In this document: positions 9,376-18,665 of the stretch, piece by piece
Numbering within the stretch: position 1 is the first letter of the stretch
How the letters are laid out: each line of letters begins with the position of its first letter
NCBI GenBank assembly: GCA_949372755.1
Contig: CASIBO010000001.1
Location: forward strand, 434,001-498,000
DNA length: 64,000 bases
Direction of reading: 5' to 3'
DNA from: UBA9926 sp018645765
GTDB lineage: Bacteria; Pseudomonadota; Gammaproteobacteria; Pseudomonadales; Azotimanducaceae
The notes under the pieces: generated by a model
Told to the model about the DNA's origin: nothing
Database searches by the model: none
What the model saw: only the letters and a program-made list of their open reading frames with translations
Position numbers and translations under genes: made by a program

Positions 9376-9887
9376 GCCTCCGGCGGGGCTCGCCGTTTGG
9401 CCTTGAAAAAGGCCTTGAGCCGCGCCGAACTCGCCGCTGCCAGAATACCCCCTCGCGTTACGACATGATGGTTCAAATAGGCCGACTCAAAAAAGTGCTG
9501 TTGCGAGCAAACCGCTCCAGCCCTCGGCTCATTGGCGCCAAACACCAGGGTTTGAAGCCGCGCATGAACCATCGCGCCGGCACACATTGCGCAGGGTTCT
9601 AATGTGACATAAAGCGTAGCCGGCACGACGCGATAATTCTTCAGCGCTTGTGCAGCCTGCCGGAGCGCCACGACCTCAGCATGGGCCGTTGGGTCCTCAT
9701 CCGCGATCATTCGGTTATGCCCACGGCCAATGACGACCCCATCAGAGACCACCACCGCGCCCACCGGCACTTCTCCTAGGCGTTCAGCTAATTCCGCCTG
9801 CTCCAGCGCGAGCATCATGTAGCCTTCATCTCGATCCAGGTCGCTGATCGGCGCCGTTTCAGCTTCGTTATCGACTTTGTTGATCAA
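9372..9887 (-). CDS. tadA: tRNA-specific adenosine deaminase
   Basis: TadA converts A34 to inosine in the tRNA-Arg(ACG) anticodon. The cytidine/deoxycytidylate-deaminase zinc motif is complete: HAEV (H69, E71) and PCAMCAG (C99, C102). The protein has 171 residues with a 20-residue acidic N-terminal extension compared with the minimal enzyme. The start overlaps the stop of the upstream NnrU-like gene (ATGA, 9884-9887), indicating translational coupling. In many gammaproteobacteria tadA lies near guaA and purL; purL is here but guaA is absent from the window, which matters for the guaA-type att repeats described at 47.8-50.3 kb. Confidence 0.96.
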   Translation of the reverse strand: MINKVDNEAETAPISDLDRDEGYMMLALEQAELAERLGEVPVGAVVVSDGVVIGRGHNRMIADEDPTAHAEVVALRQAAQALKNYRVVPATLYVTLEPCAMCAGAMVHARLQTLVFGANEPRAGAVCSQQHFFESAYLNHHVVTRGGILAAASSARLKAFFKAKRRAPPEA

Positions 9888-10429
9888 GACAATCCAATCC
9901 CAAACAGCGCGCCATGAAACGTGTAAACGCAGAAGGTTACCCCACTGGCTAATCCCAATGTCAGACCATCAAAGATCCAACGGGGCGCCGGTTTGGGTTT
10001 ATTTTTTTGTCTCTTAGACGCCGTCATGGCCGAGGTCACCACCAAAATAAAAAAGCAACCAAACATCAGCCAAGCATGCAGGTCCGGGTTAACCGCCAAA
10101 TGCGTCAGGGCCCAAAGGCTGACCCCAAGGGTCATCGGATGTTGAACGCGATACCGCGTCCATCCAGGAACATTTGCTGCAATTAAGCAGAAAAAGGCCG
10201 CAAACATGAGCCAAGGACTCAGCATGACCACCCAAGGCAAACTGGGCGCCTCGATTGCAAGATTCGGGTCATAACCCACAACGATCAAACCAAGTCCAAA
10301 TAGGCTCATTAAACTGAACAACGCCAGATAGAGCGCTGTCGGTATGAACGTCTGGATGCGCTGCCGGATGGGTTGGATGAGCATCGCCCCATGAGGGCCA
10401 AAAAATAAGCATAAACCCACATAGAACAT
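9884..10429 (-). CDS. NnrU-family integral membrane protein
   Basis: This 181-residue protein has about five to six predicted membrane helices. The N-terminus MFYVGLCLFFGPHGAMLIQP fits the NnrU family, and HPMTLGVSLWALTHLAVN is the conserved HP..G..LWA..H..AN motif shared with the NnrU / isoprenylcysteine methyltransferase-like fold. NnrU is associated with denitrification in some species, but in most genomes the function is unknown, and no denitrification genes are nearby. A strong GAGGAGGTCGGT ribosome site supports the start. It is the upstream partner of tadA in a two-gene operon. Confidence 0.82.
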   Translation of the reverse strand: MFYVGLCLFFGPHGAMLIQPIRQRIQTFIPTALYLALFSLMSLFGLGLIVVGYDPNLAIEAPSLPWVVMLSPWLMFAAFFCLIAANVPGWTRYRVQHPMTLGVSLWALTHLAVNPDLHAWLMFGCFFILVVTSAMTASKRQKNKPKPAPRWIFDGLTLGLASGVTFCVYTFHGALFGIGLS

Positions 10430-10815
10430 ACCGACCTCCTCGAGTCTGAGTCTGAGCCTTAAACCAAGCGCAATTGATCCTATTGTCGTGACCCAATCTA
10501 GAATTATGTTAGATTTTTTTGAGTCAGACCCTGATTAAAACCACTTTTCTTATTCGAGCATTTATCGATCAAGCCCTCAAGGCACAATCCAGGATCCCAT
10601 CATAGCCGAGCAGCGCGTTAGCCCTGTGAAGGCGCCTGTATTTTGTCCTAATGAGGTGACCGATTGACCGACGCAATGCGATTTCAATAGGATCCGCCCA
10701 TTACGTGCATGACGGAGCCCTCACCTTGCGGAGAGAGGGATATGATCGACTGATTTATGGGTCCCTTAGTCGCTTAGAAATCCAAGTACCTGAACTTAAT
10801 GAGCACATCCAAACA
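10430..10815. other. Intergenic region, 386 bp
   Basis: This region lies between the NnrU-like gene (reading left) and the 3' end of the CobW-like gene. It holds the presumed promoter of nnrU-tadA and, at its right end on the plus strand, a possible 39-codon ORF (separate entry). No RNA gene, terminator with a U-tract or repeat was seen. Confidence 0.5.
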
Positions 10816-10824
10816 CTAGGTTAG
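10705..10824 (+). CDS. Possible small protein, 39 residues
   Basis: A GTG-initiated frame encodes a charged, non-repetitive peptide containing LRREGYDRLIYGSLSRLE and ending in QTLG-stop. The frame is open upstream to a stop near 10660, so a longer form from a rare start codon is conceivable. It has no good ribosome site and no recognised family. The stop overlaps the end of the convergent CobW-like gene by 9 bp. Codon choice looks protein-like, but the evidence is weak. Confidence 0.2.
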   Translation: MHDGALTLRREGYDRLIYGSLSRLEIQVPELNEHIQTLG

Positions 10825-11685
10825 CGCCGAGAAATTAAGCTCAGCATCACCCCGCCAAATAAACTGCAAACCCTGACCGTGAGCGCGGGCGACCGCTCGC
10901 GCCTGAAAGTGCGCGCGCGTCGCCTGAACCAAGACCGCGTCCGTCGAGCCGACCAGCCAACCCTTAACCCGTTCAATTTCGGGGTGGTCTGCAATGAAAG
11001 TTTGTAACACGTCCGGGGCAAGGTCTGGTCTTGGAAAAATAACGCGATGTTGAAACAACGGCGCCTTGATGCCAGCCTCAAGGCGTGCTGTCTGATCAAA
11101 GCAATACTCGGGCGCTAGGGCCGCAGGAAGCCGACCCTGTGACGATAATTGATCAATATCCTTTGATAACGCAGCCAACGATGGATGTACCCCCTTTGAT
11201 CGTTTGGTTTGCAAAACCCAGTCTGCCGCCGCAATCTGCTCTTTGATCAAGGGCGACAAATAAGCATCCGCAAGCAATCTAGGCGCATCGAGCCCATCGA
11301 CCAACGTGACCACTTTCGCCAGTGCGTAGCCCTCTGCTTGACTGGTCAGGGTCGCAAGACGGCTGGCCTTAGCAACGCCACTGGCCTCGAACACCAACGC
11401 GCTAAAATCGTCCTGCCGCAACCTGGCCAACTGGGCGGCAAGGTCCGCGCTGATCTGGCAACAGGCGCAACCGTTGGTTAGAGAAAGGGTTGTGCCTCGC
11501 TGGCCAGCAATCAGGGCCTCGTCCACCGCGAGCGCACCCAAATCATTCACGATGACCGCAAACGGTTGCACCGCGTCAGCAAGCATCCGGTTGATCAAGG
11601 TCGTTTTTCCCGCACCAAGATAACCGGCAATCACGGTTAGTGGGCGATCCTGTAGGCGATCCTTGGATGATTTAAGCGGTTTCAA
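10816..11685 (-). CDS. CobW/COG0523-family metal-linked GTPase
   Basis: This G3E-family P-loop GTPase has Walker A GYLGAGKTTLIN near the N-terminus, followed by the CxCC metal-binding motif (NGCACCQIS). A C-terminal CobW-C-like half ends near QFIWRGDAELNFSAL. COG0523 proteins act as metallochaperones or metal-insertion factors, often for zinc, cobalt or nitrile hydratase iron; the metal cannot be told here. The start is uncertain. The longest frame opens with TTG at 11721 and overlaps the amidohydrolase stop by 50 bp. A TTG at 11685 behind AAGGAAG is proposed here. The gene follows a metal-dependent amidohydrolase on the same strand, so it may serve that enzyme (inference). Confidence 0.85.
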   Translation of the reverse strand: MKPLKSSKDRLQDRPLTVIAGYLGAGKTTLINRMLADAVQPFAVIVNDLGALAVDEALIAGQRGTTLSLTNGCACCQISADLAAQLARLRQDDFSALVFEASGVAKASRLATLTSQAEGYALAKVVTLVDGLDAPRLLADAYLSPLIKEQIAAADWVLQTKRSKGVHPSLAALSKDIDQLSSQGRLPAALAPEYCFDQTARLEAGIKAPLFQHRVIFPRPDLAPDVLQTFIADHPEIERVKGWLVGSTDAVLVQATRAHFQARAVARAHGQGLQFIWRGDAELNFSALT

Positions 11686-13309
11686 TGGGGGCCACGCTTC
11701 CTTCGAACACGGTTGCGACAACCCGAATATCTTTGATCAGCAATGGGTCGACCGTTAAGGGGTTGTCCGACAGCACGGTTAGATCGGCGCGTTTACCCGC
11801 CCTGAGACTCCCTGTGAAGGTCTCAATACCGAGTATTTTGGCCGCATTAAGGGTGACCGCCGCCAATGCTTGCTCGGGCGTCAGGCACTCTGCAGCCCCC
11901 ATCTGCTCACCTTGGGCATTGATGCGGTTCACCGCGACCCACATATTGAGCAAGGGCTGAGCCGGCGCCATCGAAAAATCCGAATGCAGGGCCGTTGTGA
12001 TGCCGGCGTCGAAACAGGTTTTTAAGCGCCCCATCGTTGAGGCCCGTTCATACCCCACGGACAGTTCCGCATAGCGTCCTGACAATTCGTGCAGATAATA
12101 AATATTCGCCGAAACCGATGCGCCCAGCGCTCGCGCGCGCTCGATTTGCTCTGGCGTTGCATACCCCATGTGCTCCAGCGTAAAGCCATGCAACAGCCTT
12201 GGATGCTCGGCCTGGGCCTTTGCCAAGCCGTCTAGAGCAACTTCAACCCCCATATCACCGGTCACATGAACATGAATCTGATATCCCGCCCGCCAAAAAT
12301 TCAGAATATGCTCGTGCAGCACCTCGGGCGCGGTGAGCCACTCACCCACATGCCCGTCTAGATAACCTGGCGCCAATAGCTGTGCGAGCTGAGAAAAAAA
12401 CGCCCCATCGGAAAACAGTTTCACTCGGGCTCGAAAATTCAGTCGATGACTGTTGTTCGAGGACAAGTTCGATAGCAACGTTTGGGTTTCTTCAAAGCTG
12501 CGATTATGAGTAATGACGGCGCCATGCGGGACTTGCTCGATTCGAAAGGGTGTGTCGTCGCGTTCAAAAATCTTAACCGTTGTCGCCAACTCTCGTTCAA
12601 AGTCGAACAAACCTACAGCCAGGTCCCCAATGGTTGTGTGACCACCGGCGTGCACGACTTGCTTTAATCGTTCAAGACCGAGTGTGAATCGTGTGTCTGA
12701 AAGGATGTAAGGGTTTAACTTTTGGATCGCAAACGCCAAGCCATTTTCGAAGAAACGACCCGCCTCAAAATCGATCTGCGCGCGACCCGAAATCGACGCC
12801 TCGGTGATGCCAAGCTGCGCCATGCATGCGGCATTCATATGCAACTCATGGAAAGATCGGTTCCACGCAACGATCGGCCGGTCGGCATCAATGGCGTCCA
12901 GGCGATCTCGGTGCATTGTTCCATGCCAGAGATCATGATGACCCCAAAAAATCAGAATCTCGTCGTCTACCGTTGCACTGATGCGCTGCATTTCTTGGTC
13001 AAAGGCGTGCGACGTGAGCGATGCCGGGACCTCGCACCAGGGCAGCGTCCATGGCATTGCCGTTATAAAGTGCATCGGGAGAATCACCGCCGCCATTGCA
13101 GGGTGCAGATGCGGGTCAATGAACCCTGGCACGATCACGCAGTCCTGAAAGGTCTCAATGATTTGATAATCGTCGCGTATCAGCCATGGTGAGAGGCTCT
13201 CAAGACTCCCCACTTCAAGGATCTCGCCATCACGAACCGCAATCGCCGTCGCCTCTGGCAACGAAGGGTTCATCGTGATGATATTTTTAGCGACATAAAC
13301 CTCGATCAT
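11672..13309 (-). CDS. Amidohydrolase, YtcJ-like (Amidohydro_3)
   Basis: This 545-residue metal-dependent hydrolase of the amidohydrolase superfamily has the N-terminal beta-sandwich strand MIEVYVAKNIITMNPS.., a barrel-entry motif GFIDPHLHPA (HxH metal ligands) and a central HVHVTGDMGVEVAL. A late ALHSDFSMAP supplies the metal-binding aspartate, and the C-terminal G.RADLTVLS is typical. YtcJ-like enzymes hydrolyse amide bonds of N-acyl compounds; the true substrate is unknown. The frame extends upstream to 13411, but the ATG at 13309 has a perfect AAGGAG at the right spacing and matches the family N-terminus, so it is preferred. It probably forms an operon with the overlapping downstream CobW-like gene. 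Confidence 0.88.
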   Translation of the reverse strand: MIEVYVAKNIITMNPSLPEATAIAVRDGEILEVGSLESLSPWLIRDDYQIIETFQDCVIVPGFIDPHLHPAMAAVILPMHFITAMPWTLPWCEVPASLTSHAFDQEMQRISATVDDEILIFWGHHDLWHGTMHRDRLDAIDADRPIVAWNRSFHELHMNAACMAQLGITEASISGRAQIDFEAGRFFENGLAFAIQKLNPYILSDTRFTLGLERLKQVVHAGGHTTIGDLAVGLFDFERELATTVKIFERDDTPFRIEQVPHGAVITHNRSFEETQTLLSNLSSNNSHRLNFRARVKLFSDGAFFSQLAQLLAPGYLDGHVGEWLTAPEVLHEHILNFWRAGYQIHVHVTGDMGVEVALDGLAKAQAEHPRLLHGFTLEHMGYATPEQIERARALGASVSANIYYLHELSGRYAELSVGYERASTMGRLKTCFDAGITTALHSDFSMAPAQPLLNMWVAVNRINAQGEQMGAAECLTPEQALAAVTLNAAKILGIETFTGSLRAGKRADLTVLSDNPLTVDPLLIKDIRVVATVFEGSVAPIETA

Positions 13310-13545
13310 TGTGACTCCTTGGTTCTTCTTTGGATCCATGCTCAGGGTAACGCTCGCAAACGGTTGCGATACAGTGGCCAACCGATCCCCTCTGCGACCC
13401 TTAACCGACAAAAGCCGCTAGCGCGTCGCAGCACCTCACCATGCTCTGCGAACCCCGTGCCCCCATGTGAGACCGCGTGGCTTACCCTAGCGCTCTTGAT
13501 TCGCTACCCACCAACGCGAACGGCGCTGGGATTTTCTTGGCGAAA

Positions 13546-13575
13546 TCCTCGACACAGTCCTCGACACAGTCCTCG
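13546..13575. repeat. Short tandem repeat, 12-bp unit
   Basis: TCCTCGACACAG occurs twice in tandem followed by a partial third copy (TCCTCG). It lies 16 bp beyond the stop of the LLM flavoprotein gene, in the 280-bp spacer before the amidohydrolase. No function is apparent. Confidence 0.6.
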
Positions 13576-13590
13576 CGCAGACGCCATTTA

Positions 13591-14526
13591 TTAATCCGCT
13601 GCCACAAGCTGCGTCAAATGTTCTATCACTGCCGCACCGAGGGCGACTTCCTCCTCGGGATGCTCGGCGCAGATTTTTAGGTTGAACATTTTGCATCCAG
13701 CCCGGGCATAGGGTGCTAATTGCGCCGCAACCTCAAAAGGCGTCCCAGCAGGCGTATAGCGTTCAAACTGCTCAAAAGGGATTTTATAAAACGCTTCCAT
13801 ACCGGACTTCACCGCGGCCTTGGCCGTTTCAGCACTGTCCCAGTCAACCCCAACCCAAGGCTGGTAACCGTGACACCAATCCACGTTGCTTCGGCCAAGA
13901 GCGATGGCTTCCGCTTCGATCATTGCGACCGCTTGCGCATAGCGTTTGACCGAGCACCATACCCCAATCCAGCCATCGCCAAACCGTGCAGTGCGCTTAA
14001 GCGCAGCATCAGACCGACCGCCCACCAGCGTTGGAATCGCAATTGCAGGCGTCGGCCGAATGACCGCATTGTCGATTTCAAAGGCTTGCCCCGAGAAAGA
14101 CACGGTCTCACCTCGAAGCAGCCCTTGAATGATCGTCAAGGATTCGTTGGCGCGAACACCCCGCTGCCGAGGATTAACCCCGCACACGGCAAGCTCGTGC
14201 GGATCTTCACCACCAATACCAACCCCAAACGTAAACCGTCCGGGCGCAACTCTCGCCATCGACGCCAACTGCCGGGCCACGGGCAGCGGATGTCGCAAAG
14301 GCAATAAATAAATACTGATCATGACACCCAAATTAGGGTGCAGTTGAGCAAGCGCTGCGGCCTCAACAAACCCATCAGCCCCCGCACCATTGCGAAAAGA
14401 GACATGATCGGCTAAGAACACATGCGTGAAGCCCCCGACATCAATCTCATTCAGCAACGCCAGCCGATCCGCCCACTGCAGCGACCACAACTGACTGGGC
14501 GTTGCCAGTCCAAATTTCAAATCCAT
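13591..14526 (-). CDS. LLM-class flavin-dependent oxidoreductase
   Basis: This 311-residue luciferase-like monooxygenase (bacterial luciferase TIM barrel) shows HVFLADHVSFRNG, the LGVMISIYLLPLRHPL strand and RFTFGVGIGGEDPHEL, followed by RGVRANESLTIIQGLLRGE. These are standard landmarks of the LLM family using FMN or F420. In gammaproteobacteria a reduced-FMN cofactor is more likely than F420, but this is inference. An AAGG ribosome site supports the start. It is followed upstream, on the same strand with 37 bp spacing, by an acyl-CoA-dehydrogenase-like flavoprotein, suggesting both act on the same unknown substrate. Confidence 0.85.
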   Translation of the reverse strand: MDLKFGLATPSQLWSLQWADRLALLNEIDVGGFTHVFLADHVSFRNGAGADGFVEAAALAQLHPNLGVMISIYLLPLRHPLPVARQLASMARVAPGRFTFGVGIGGEDPHELAVCGVNPRQRGVRANESLTIIQGLLRGETVSFSGQAFEIDNAVIRPTPAIAIPTLVGGRSDAALKRTARFGDGWIGVWCSVKRYAQAVAMIEAEAIALGRSNVDWCHGYQPWVGVDWDSAETAKAAVKSGMEAFYKIPFEQFERYTPAGTPFEVAAQLAPYARAGCKMFNLKICAEHPEEEVALGAAVIEHLTQLVAAD

Positions 14527-14563
14527 ATCGCATTACCTTGCCATAGCGTTACAACGCGTTGCA

Positions 14564-15742
14564 TCAGAGGCCCAAGGCCTCTTCATCCAGGTCCAACATC
14601 ACCCGACCCGCCAACTCCATGACCGGCTCGCCCACCATCATATGTTGAGAGGCAACGTGCACATCTCTAAAATGTTGCTGAAGGCAGGAGTCTTCATACA
14701 CCGAGGTCCCACCCATCACGGAATACATCTTGTCGATCACGTTAATCGAGGTATTGACCAGGTGAACGGTTGCGGTTCGAAGGCCGCGGCGATCGTCCAG
14801 ACTTGCAGGCCCCAATTGCGCCTGATCCCAAGCTTGCGCAATGCGCTGATAAAACAGACTCCTTGCAGCGCTCAGGGCCGTCTCTGATGCCGCGAGTTCA
14901 ATATGCAAAGACGGACGCAGGGACAAGGGCCGGCGGCTGCCCTGGGGCGTCTTTTGCTTGGACACTTTAATGACTTCCTGCAAGCAGGCTGTGGCCATCC
15001 CCAAACAAATCGCGCCAATGGGGCAACCGAGCAGCGCAAATTTAGGAAATTGATAGATCGGTCTTGAGGCATGCGGCGTGTCTTCAACATTGCCAGACAA
15101 TCGGACCGCTGGCACCCAAACATTCTCAGCGATGTAATCGCTCGACCCGGAGCCCCGCAGGCCGGACACATGCCAGTTATCTTGAATCTCAATTTCGTCC
15201 GGTTTGAAAAACACGCGGGTTAAGGGCGCGTCGCGCCTGACCCGTTCCCCGTCTGCAGTCACCTCATGAACACCGCCCGAGATCCAAGCCGCATTACGAC
15301 ACCCTGAGCCCCAGCGCCAATGGCCATTGACTCGATAACCAGGAACACCCTTCTGGCTTTCAAAACAGACCGAGCCACTATCGGCAAAGACCCCACTGGT
15401 AATGACATTGGGGTCTTTTAACATCTCCTCGAGCTGCGCCTGAGGCAGCGCCCCAAATAAGTATTGTGATGTCGCCCCAATGAACACGCACCAGGCGGTT
15501 GAACCATTGGCCTCGGCTAACACTTCGCAAATTTGACAGAAAGTTTCTGGCGACACCCCAAGCCCGCCCAAATCCTCTGGCACAACCAACCGATAAAAGC
15601 CCTGATCCGCCAATTGGCCCGCAAGATCTTGGGGGATTTGACGGGCTTCATCGATCTCTCGACGGCGGCGACCAAGCTGCTCTTGTAAGGCTCTTGCCGC
15701 GTTAAGGAGTTCGGTCTCATGTGACCGGGACACGGTATTCAT
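14564..15742 (-). CDS. Acyl-CoA-dehydrogenase-fold flavoprotein (group D monooxygenase-like)
   Basis: This protein of about 392 residues has the acyl-CoA dehydrogenase fold: N-terminal helical domain (GFYRLVVPEDLGGLGV), middle beta domain (GHWRWGSGCRNAAWISGG) and a C-terminal domain with VMGGTSVYEDSCLQQHFRDVH. The C-terminal part is of the Acyl-CoA_dh_2 type found in reduced-flavin monooxygenases such as HsaA/HpaB-C2-like hydroxylases. The catalytic Glu typical of true acyl-CoA dehydrogenases is not obvious, which supports a hydroxylase role. The frame extends to a TTG at 15754, but GGAG is correctly spaced for the ATG at 15742. The gene is divergent from acnD across 290 bp. Confidence 0.82.
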   Translation of the reverse strand: MNTVSRSHETELLNAARALQEQLGRRRREIDEARQIPQDLAGQLADQGFYRLVVPEDLGGLGVSPETFCQICEVLAEANGSTAWCVFIGATSQYLFGALPQAQLEEMLKDPNVITSGVFADSGSVCFESQKGVPGYRVNGHWRWGSGCRNAAWISGGVHEVTADGERVRRDAPLTRVFFKPDEIEIQDNWHVSGLRGSGSSDYIAENVWVPAVRLSGNVEDTPHASRPIYQFPKFALLGCPIGAICLGMATACLQEVIKVSKQKTPQGSRRPLSLRPSLHIELAASETALSAARSLFYQRIAQAWDQAQLGPASLDDRRGLRTATVHLVNTSINVIDKMYSVMGGTSVYEDSCLQQHFRDVHVASQHMMVGEPVMELAGRVMLDLDEEALGL

Positions 15743-16033
15743 CATCTTCTCCAATGGATTTCTAGGCCCAGGTACAGGCTTACTAGGTGACCAGCCCTCA
15801 CTGTATCATTAATAAAAACAGCTTGGCATTCGAATCCTTTGCCGTTCACCGCGCGCCAGATCGAGCACGCTGCACAGGACGAACGAATGAAGTTAAGGTA
15901 TCATGAGCGCGCGCAGCGGGGAGCTTGCAAGCGGTCAAACCGCCAAGACCCGCAACAACCCGCACCCTATCGTTCAACTCACGCCGCCAGCTCAGAAACC
16001 TTGACCTGGTCTAATCGCAACGGATAAAGCACG

Positions 16034-18640
16034 ATGATCAATAGCCAATATAGAAAGCCGTTACCCGGAACCACCTTAGACTACTTCGATACAAAGGAAG
16101 CGATTGAGGCCTTAGCCCCGGGCAGCTATCGCAAGCTACCTTACACCTCGAAAGTACTCGCTGAGAACCTCGTCAGACGGTGTGACCCAAGCCTGCTTGA
16201 CGCCGCGCTCATGCAGTTGATCGAGCGCAAGCGCGATCTTGATTTTCCCTGGTATCCGGCGCGCGTGGTCTGTCATGACATCCTGGGCCAAACCGCCTTG
16301 GTTGACCTTGCTGGGCTAAGGGACGCCATCGCCGCAAGGGGTGGGGATCCGGCGCAAGTGAACCCGGTTGTACCAACGCAGTTAATCGTTGATCACTCCC
16401 TGGCGGTTGAACATGCTGGCTTCGACCCCAATGCCTTTGAAAAAAACCGCGCCATCGAAGATCGACGCAACGATGATCGCTTTCACTTTATTGACTGGAC
16501 CAAAACCGCTTTTGAGAATGTTGATGTGATCCCACCGGGTAACGGCATCATGCATCAAATTAATTTGGAGAGAATGTCACCGGTCATCCACAACCAAGAC
16601 GGCATTGCCTTTCCCGATACCCTCGTTGGAACCGACAGTCATACCCCTCACGTTGATGCGCTCGGCGTCATCGCCATTGGCGTCGGCGGGCTCGAAGCAG
16701 AAAGCGTCATGCTCGGCCGCGCGTCCTACATGCGCCTACCTGACATCATCGGCGTTGAGCTCACCGGAACGCGTCAACCCGGCATTACAGCCACCGACAT
16801 TGTGCTCGCACTGACCGAGTTCCTGCGGGCAGAACGGGTCGTTTCATCGTACCTTGAGTTTTTCGGGGCAGGCGCTGCTGCTCTAACTCTGGGCGACAGA
16901 GCAACGATCTCGAATATGACGCCAGAGTTTGGGGCGACCGCCGCCATGTTTTACATCGATGAAAAAACCATTGATTACCTGACCCTCACAGCAAGGGCAC
17001 CCGAGCAGGTTCAGTTGGTTGAAACCTATGCTCGCCAAACCGGCTTGTGGGCAAGCGAACTTGTTGAGGCCGACTATGAGCGGGTTTTAACCTTTGATTT
17101 GTCGACCGTCGGCCGCAACATGGCTGGTCCGTCGAATCCGCATCGCCGGGTCGCAACCAGCGAGCTTGCAAGTGCCGGCATTACCGGCTCAAGCGAGCAT
17201 GACCCAAGCCTGATGCCCGATGGCGCGGTCATCATCGCAGCCATTACATCGTGCACCAATACGTCCAATCCAAGAAATGTCATTAGTGCTGCGCTGCTGG
17301 CTAAAAAAGCAAATGCTTTAGGGTTAACGCGCAAACCCTGGGTGAAAACGTCCCTCGCCCCAGGCTCTAAAGCCGTTCAACTTTACCTAGAAGATGCCAA
17401 CCTGTTGACCGAGTTGGAGCGCCTGGGCTTTGGTATTGTAGGCTTTGCCTGCACGACCTGTAATGGCATGAGCGGTGCGCTTGATCCTGTTATCCAAAAA
17501 GAAGTGATCGATCGCGATCTGTACGCAACGGCAGTCTTGTCGGGCAACCGCAACTTTGATGGCCGAATTCATCCTTACGCAAAACAAGCTTTTCTTGCCT
17601 CACCGCCTTTGGTTGTGGCTTACGCGATTGCGGGCACGATTCGCTTTGATATCGAGCAAGACGTCCTCGGACATGATCCGTCCGGCAATCCAATCACATT
17701 GAAAGACATCTGGCCGAGCGATGAAGAAATTGACGCCATTGTTGCAACCAGCGTCAAGCCCGAGCATTTCACTCAGGTCTATGACCCAATGTTTATCAAG
17801 GTCAAAGACGTGACCAACGTGACGCCACCACTTTATGATTGGCGACCCGACAGCACCTACATCAGACGGCCGCCCTATTGGGAGGGCGCCCTTGCTCGGC
17901 CCCGGACGTTGACGGACCTTCGGCCACTTGCCGTGCTGGGAGACAACATCACAACCGATCACCTGTCGCCCTCCAACGCGATCATGTTGGACAGCGCCGC
18001 CGGCGAATACCTTGATAAAATGGGTTTGCCGGAGGAAGACTTTAATTCCTATGCAACCCATCGCGGCGATCACTTAACAGCCCAGCGCGCAACCTTTGCC
18101 AATCCTAAACTCGTCAATGAGATGGCAAACGTTGATGGCGTTGTTCAACAAGGCTCGCTCACGCGCATTGAGCCTGAAGGCACCGTGACCCGCATGTGGG
18201 AAGCCATTGAAACCTACATGGCCCGCGCGCAGCCTTTGATCATCATCGCAGGCGCAGACTATGGACAGGGTTCCTCGCGGGATTGGGCGGCTAAGGGCGT
18301 TCGCCTTGCGGGCGTTGAAGTCATTATCGCCGAAGGCTTTGAACGTATTCATCGCACCAATCTCATTGGCATGGGCGTATTGCCACTCGAATTCATAGCT
18401 GGCACCCATCGAGAGGCCTACGCCATCGACGGCTCCGAAACCTTTACGGTTAAGGGCACGCCAGACCCGGGGGCACCATTGACCGTGGTCATGACCCGAA
18501 AGAATGGCGAGACCTTGAGCATGCCCGTCACCTGCCGATTGGACACCGCGGAAGAGCTTTCGATTTACGAAGCTGGTGGTGTGCTCCAACGCTTTGCAGA
18601 GGATTTTCTGCAAGCCACTCGAGCCAGCACTGCCCTTTAA
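16034..18640 (+). CDS. acnD: Fe/S-dependent 2-methylisocitrate dehydratase
   Basis: This 868-residue aconitase-superfamily enzyme is of AcnA-like length. The 4Fe-4S cysteines are visible (SCTNTSNPRN near residue 415 and ACTTCNGMSG near 480), as are GTDSHTPHVDALG and the swivel-domain motif GADYGQGSSRDWAAKG. AcnD dehydrates 2-methylcitrate to 2-methylaconitate in propionate degradation. The assignment to AcnD rather than AcnA rests on the directly linked prpF 25 bp downstream, because AcnD's product needs PrpF. prpB and prpC are not in the window. The start ATG at 16034 has a GGAT-type ribosome site. Confidence 0.93.
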   Translation: MINSQYRKPLPGTTLDYFDTKEAIEALAPGSYRKLPYTSKVLAENLVRRCDPSLLDAALMQLIERKRDLDFPWYPARVVCHDILGQTALVDLAGLRDAIAARGGDPAQVNPVVPTQLIVDHSLAVEHAGFDPNAFEKNRAIEDRRNDDRFHFIDWTKTAFENVDVIPPGNGIMHQINLERMSPVIHNQDGIAFPDTLVGTDSHTPHVDALGVIAIGVGGLEAESVMLGRASYMRLPDIIGVELTGTRQPGITATDIVLALTEFLRAERVVSSYLEFFGAGAAALTLGDRATISNMTPEFGATAAMFYIDEKTIDYLTLTARAPEQVQLVETYARQTGLWASELVEADYERVLTFDLSTVGRNMAGPSNPHRRVATSELASAGITGSSEHDPSLMPDGAVIIAAITSCTNTSNPRNVISAALLAKKANALGLTRKPWVKTSLAPGSKAVQLYLEDANLLTELERLGFGIVGFACTTCNGMSGALDPVIQKEVIDRDLYATAVLSGNRNFDGRIHPYAKQAFLASPPLVVAYAIAGTIRFDIEQDVLGHDPSGNPITLKDIWPSDEEIDAIVATSVKPEHFTQVYDPMFIKVKDVTNVTPPLYDWRPDSTYIRRPPYWEGALARPRTLTDLRPLAVLGDNITTDHLSPSNAIMLDSAAGEYLDKMGLPEEDFNSYATHRGDHLTAQRATFANPKLVNEMANVDGVVQQGSLTRIEPEGTVTRMWEAIETYMARAQPLIIIAGADYGQGSSRDWAAKGVRLAGVEVIIAEGFERIHRTNLIGMGVLPLEFIAGTHREAYAIDGSETFTVKGTPDPGAPLTVVMTRKNGETLSMPVTCRLDTAEELSIYEAGGVLQRFAEDFLQATRASTAL

Positions 18641-18665
18641 TTGGCTTCAATTTAAGAGAGACCTG

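Noticed and set aside
15839..16027. 62-residue ORF between the flavoprotein and acnD
   Set aside because: It has a biased, low-information composition and no ribosome site; it lies in the divergent promoter region.
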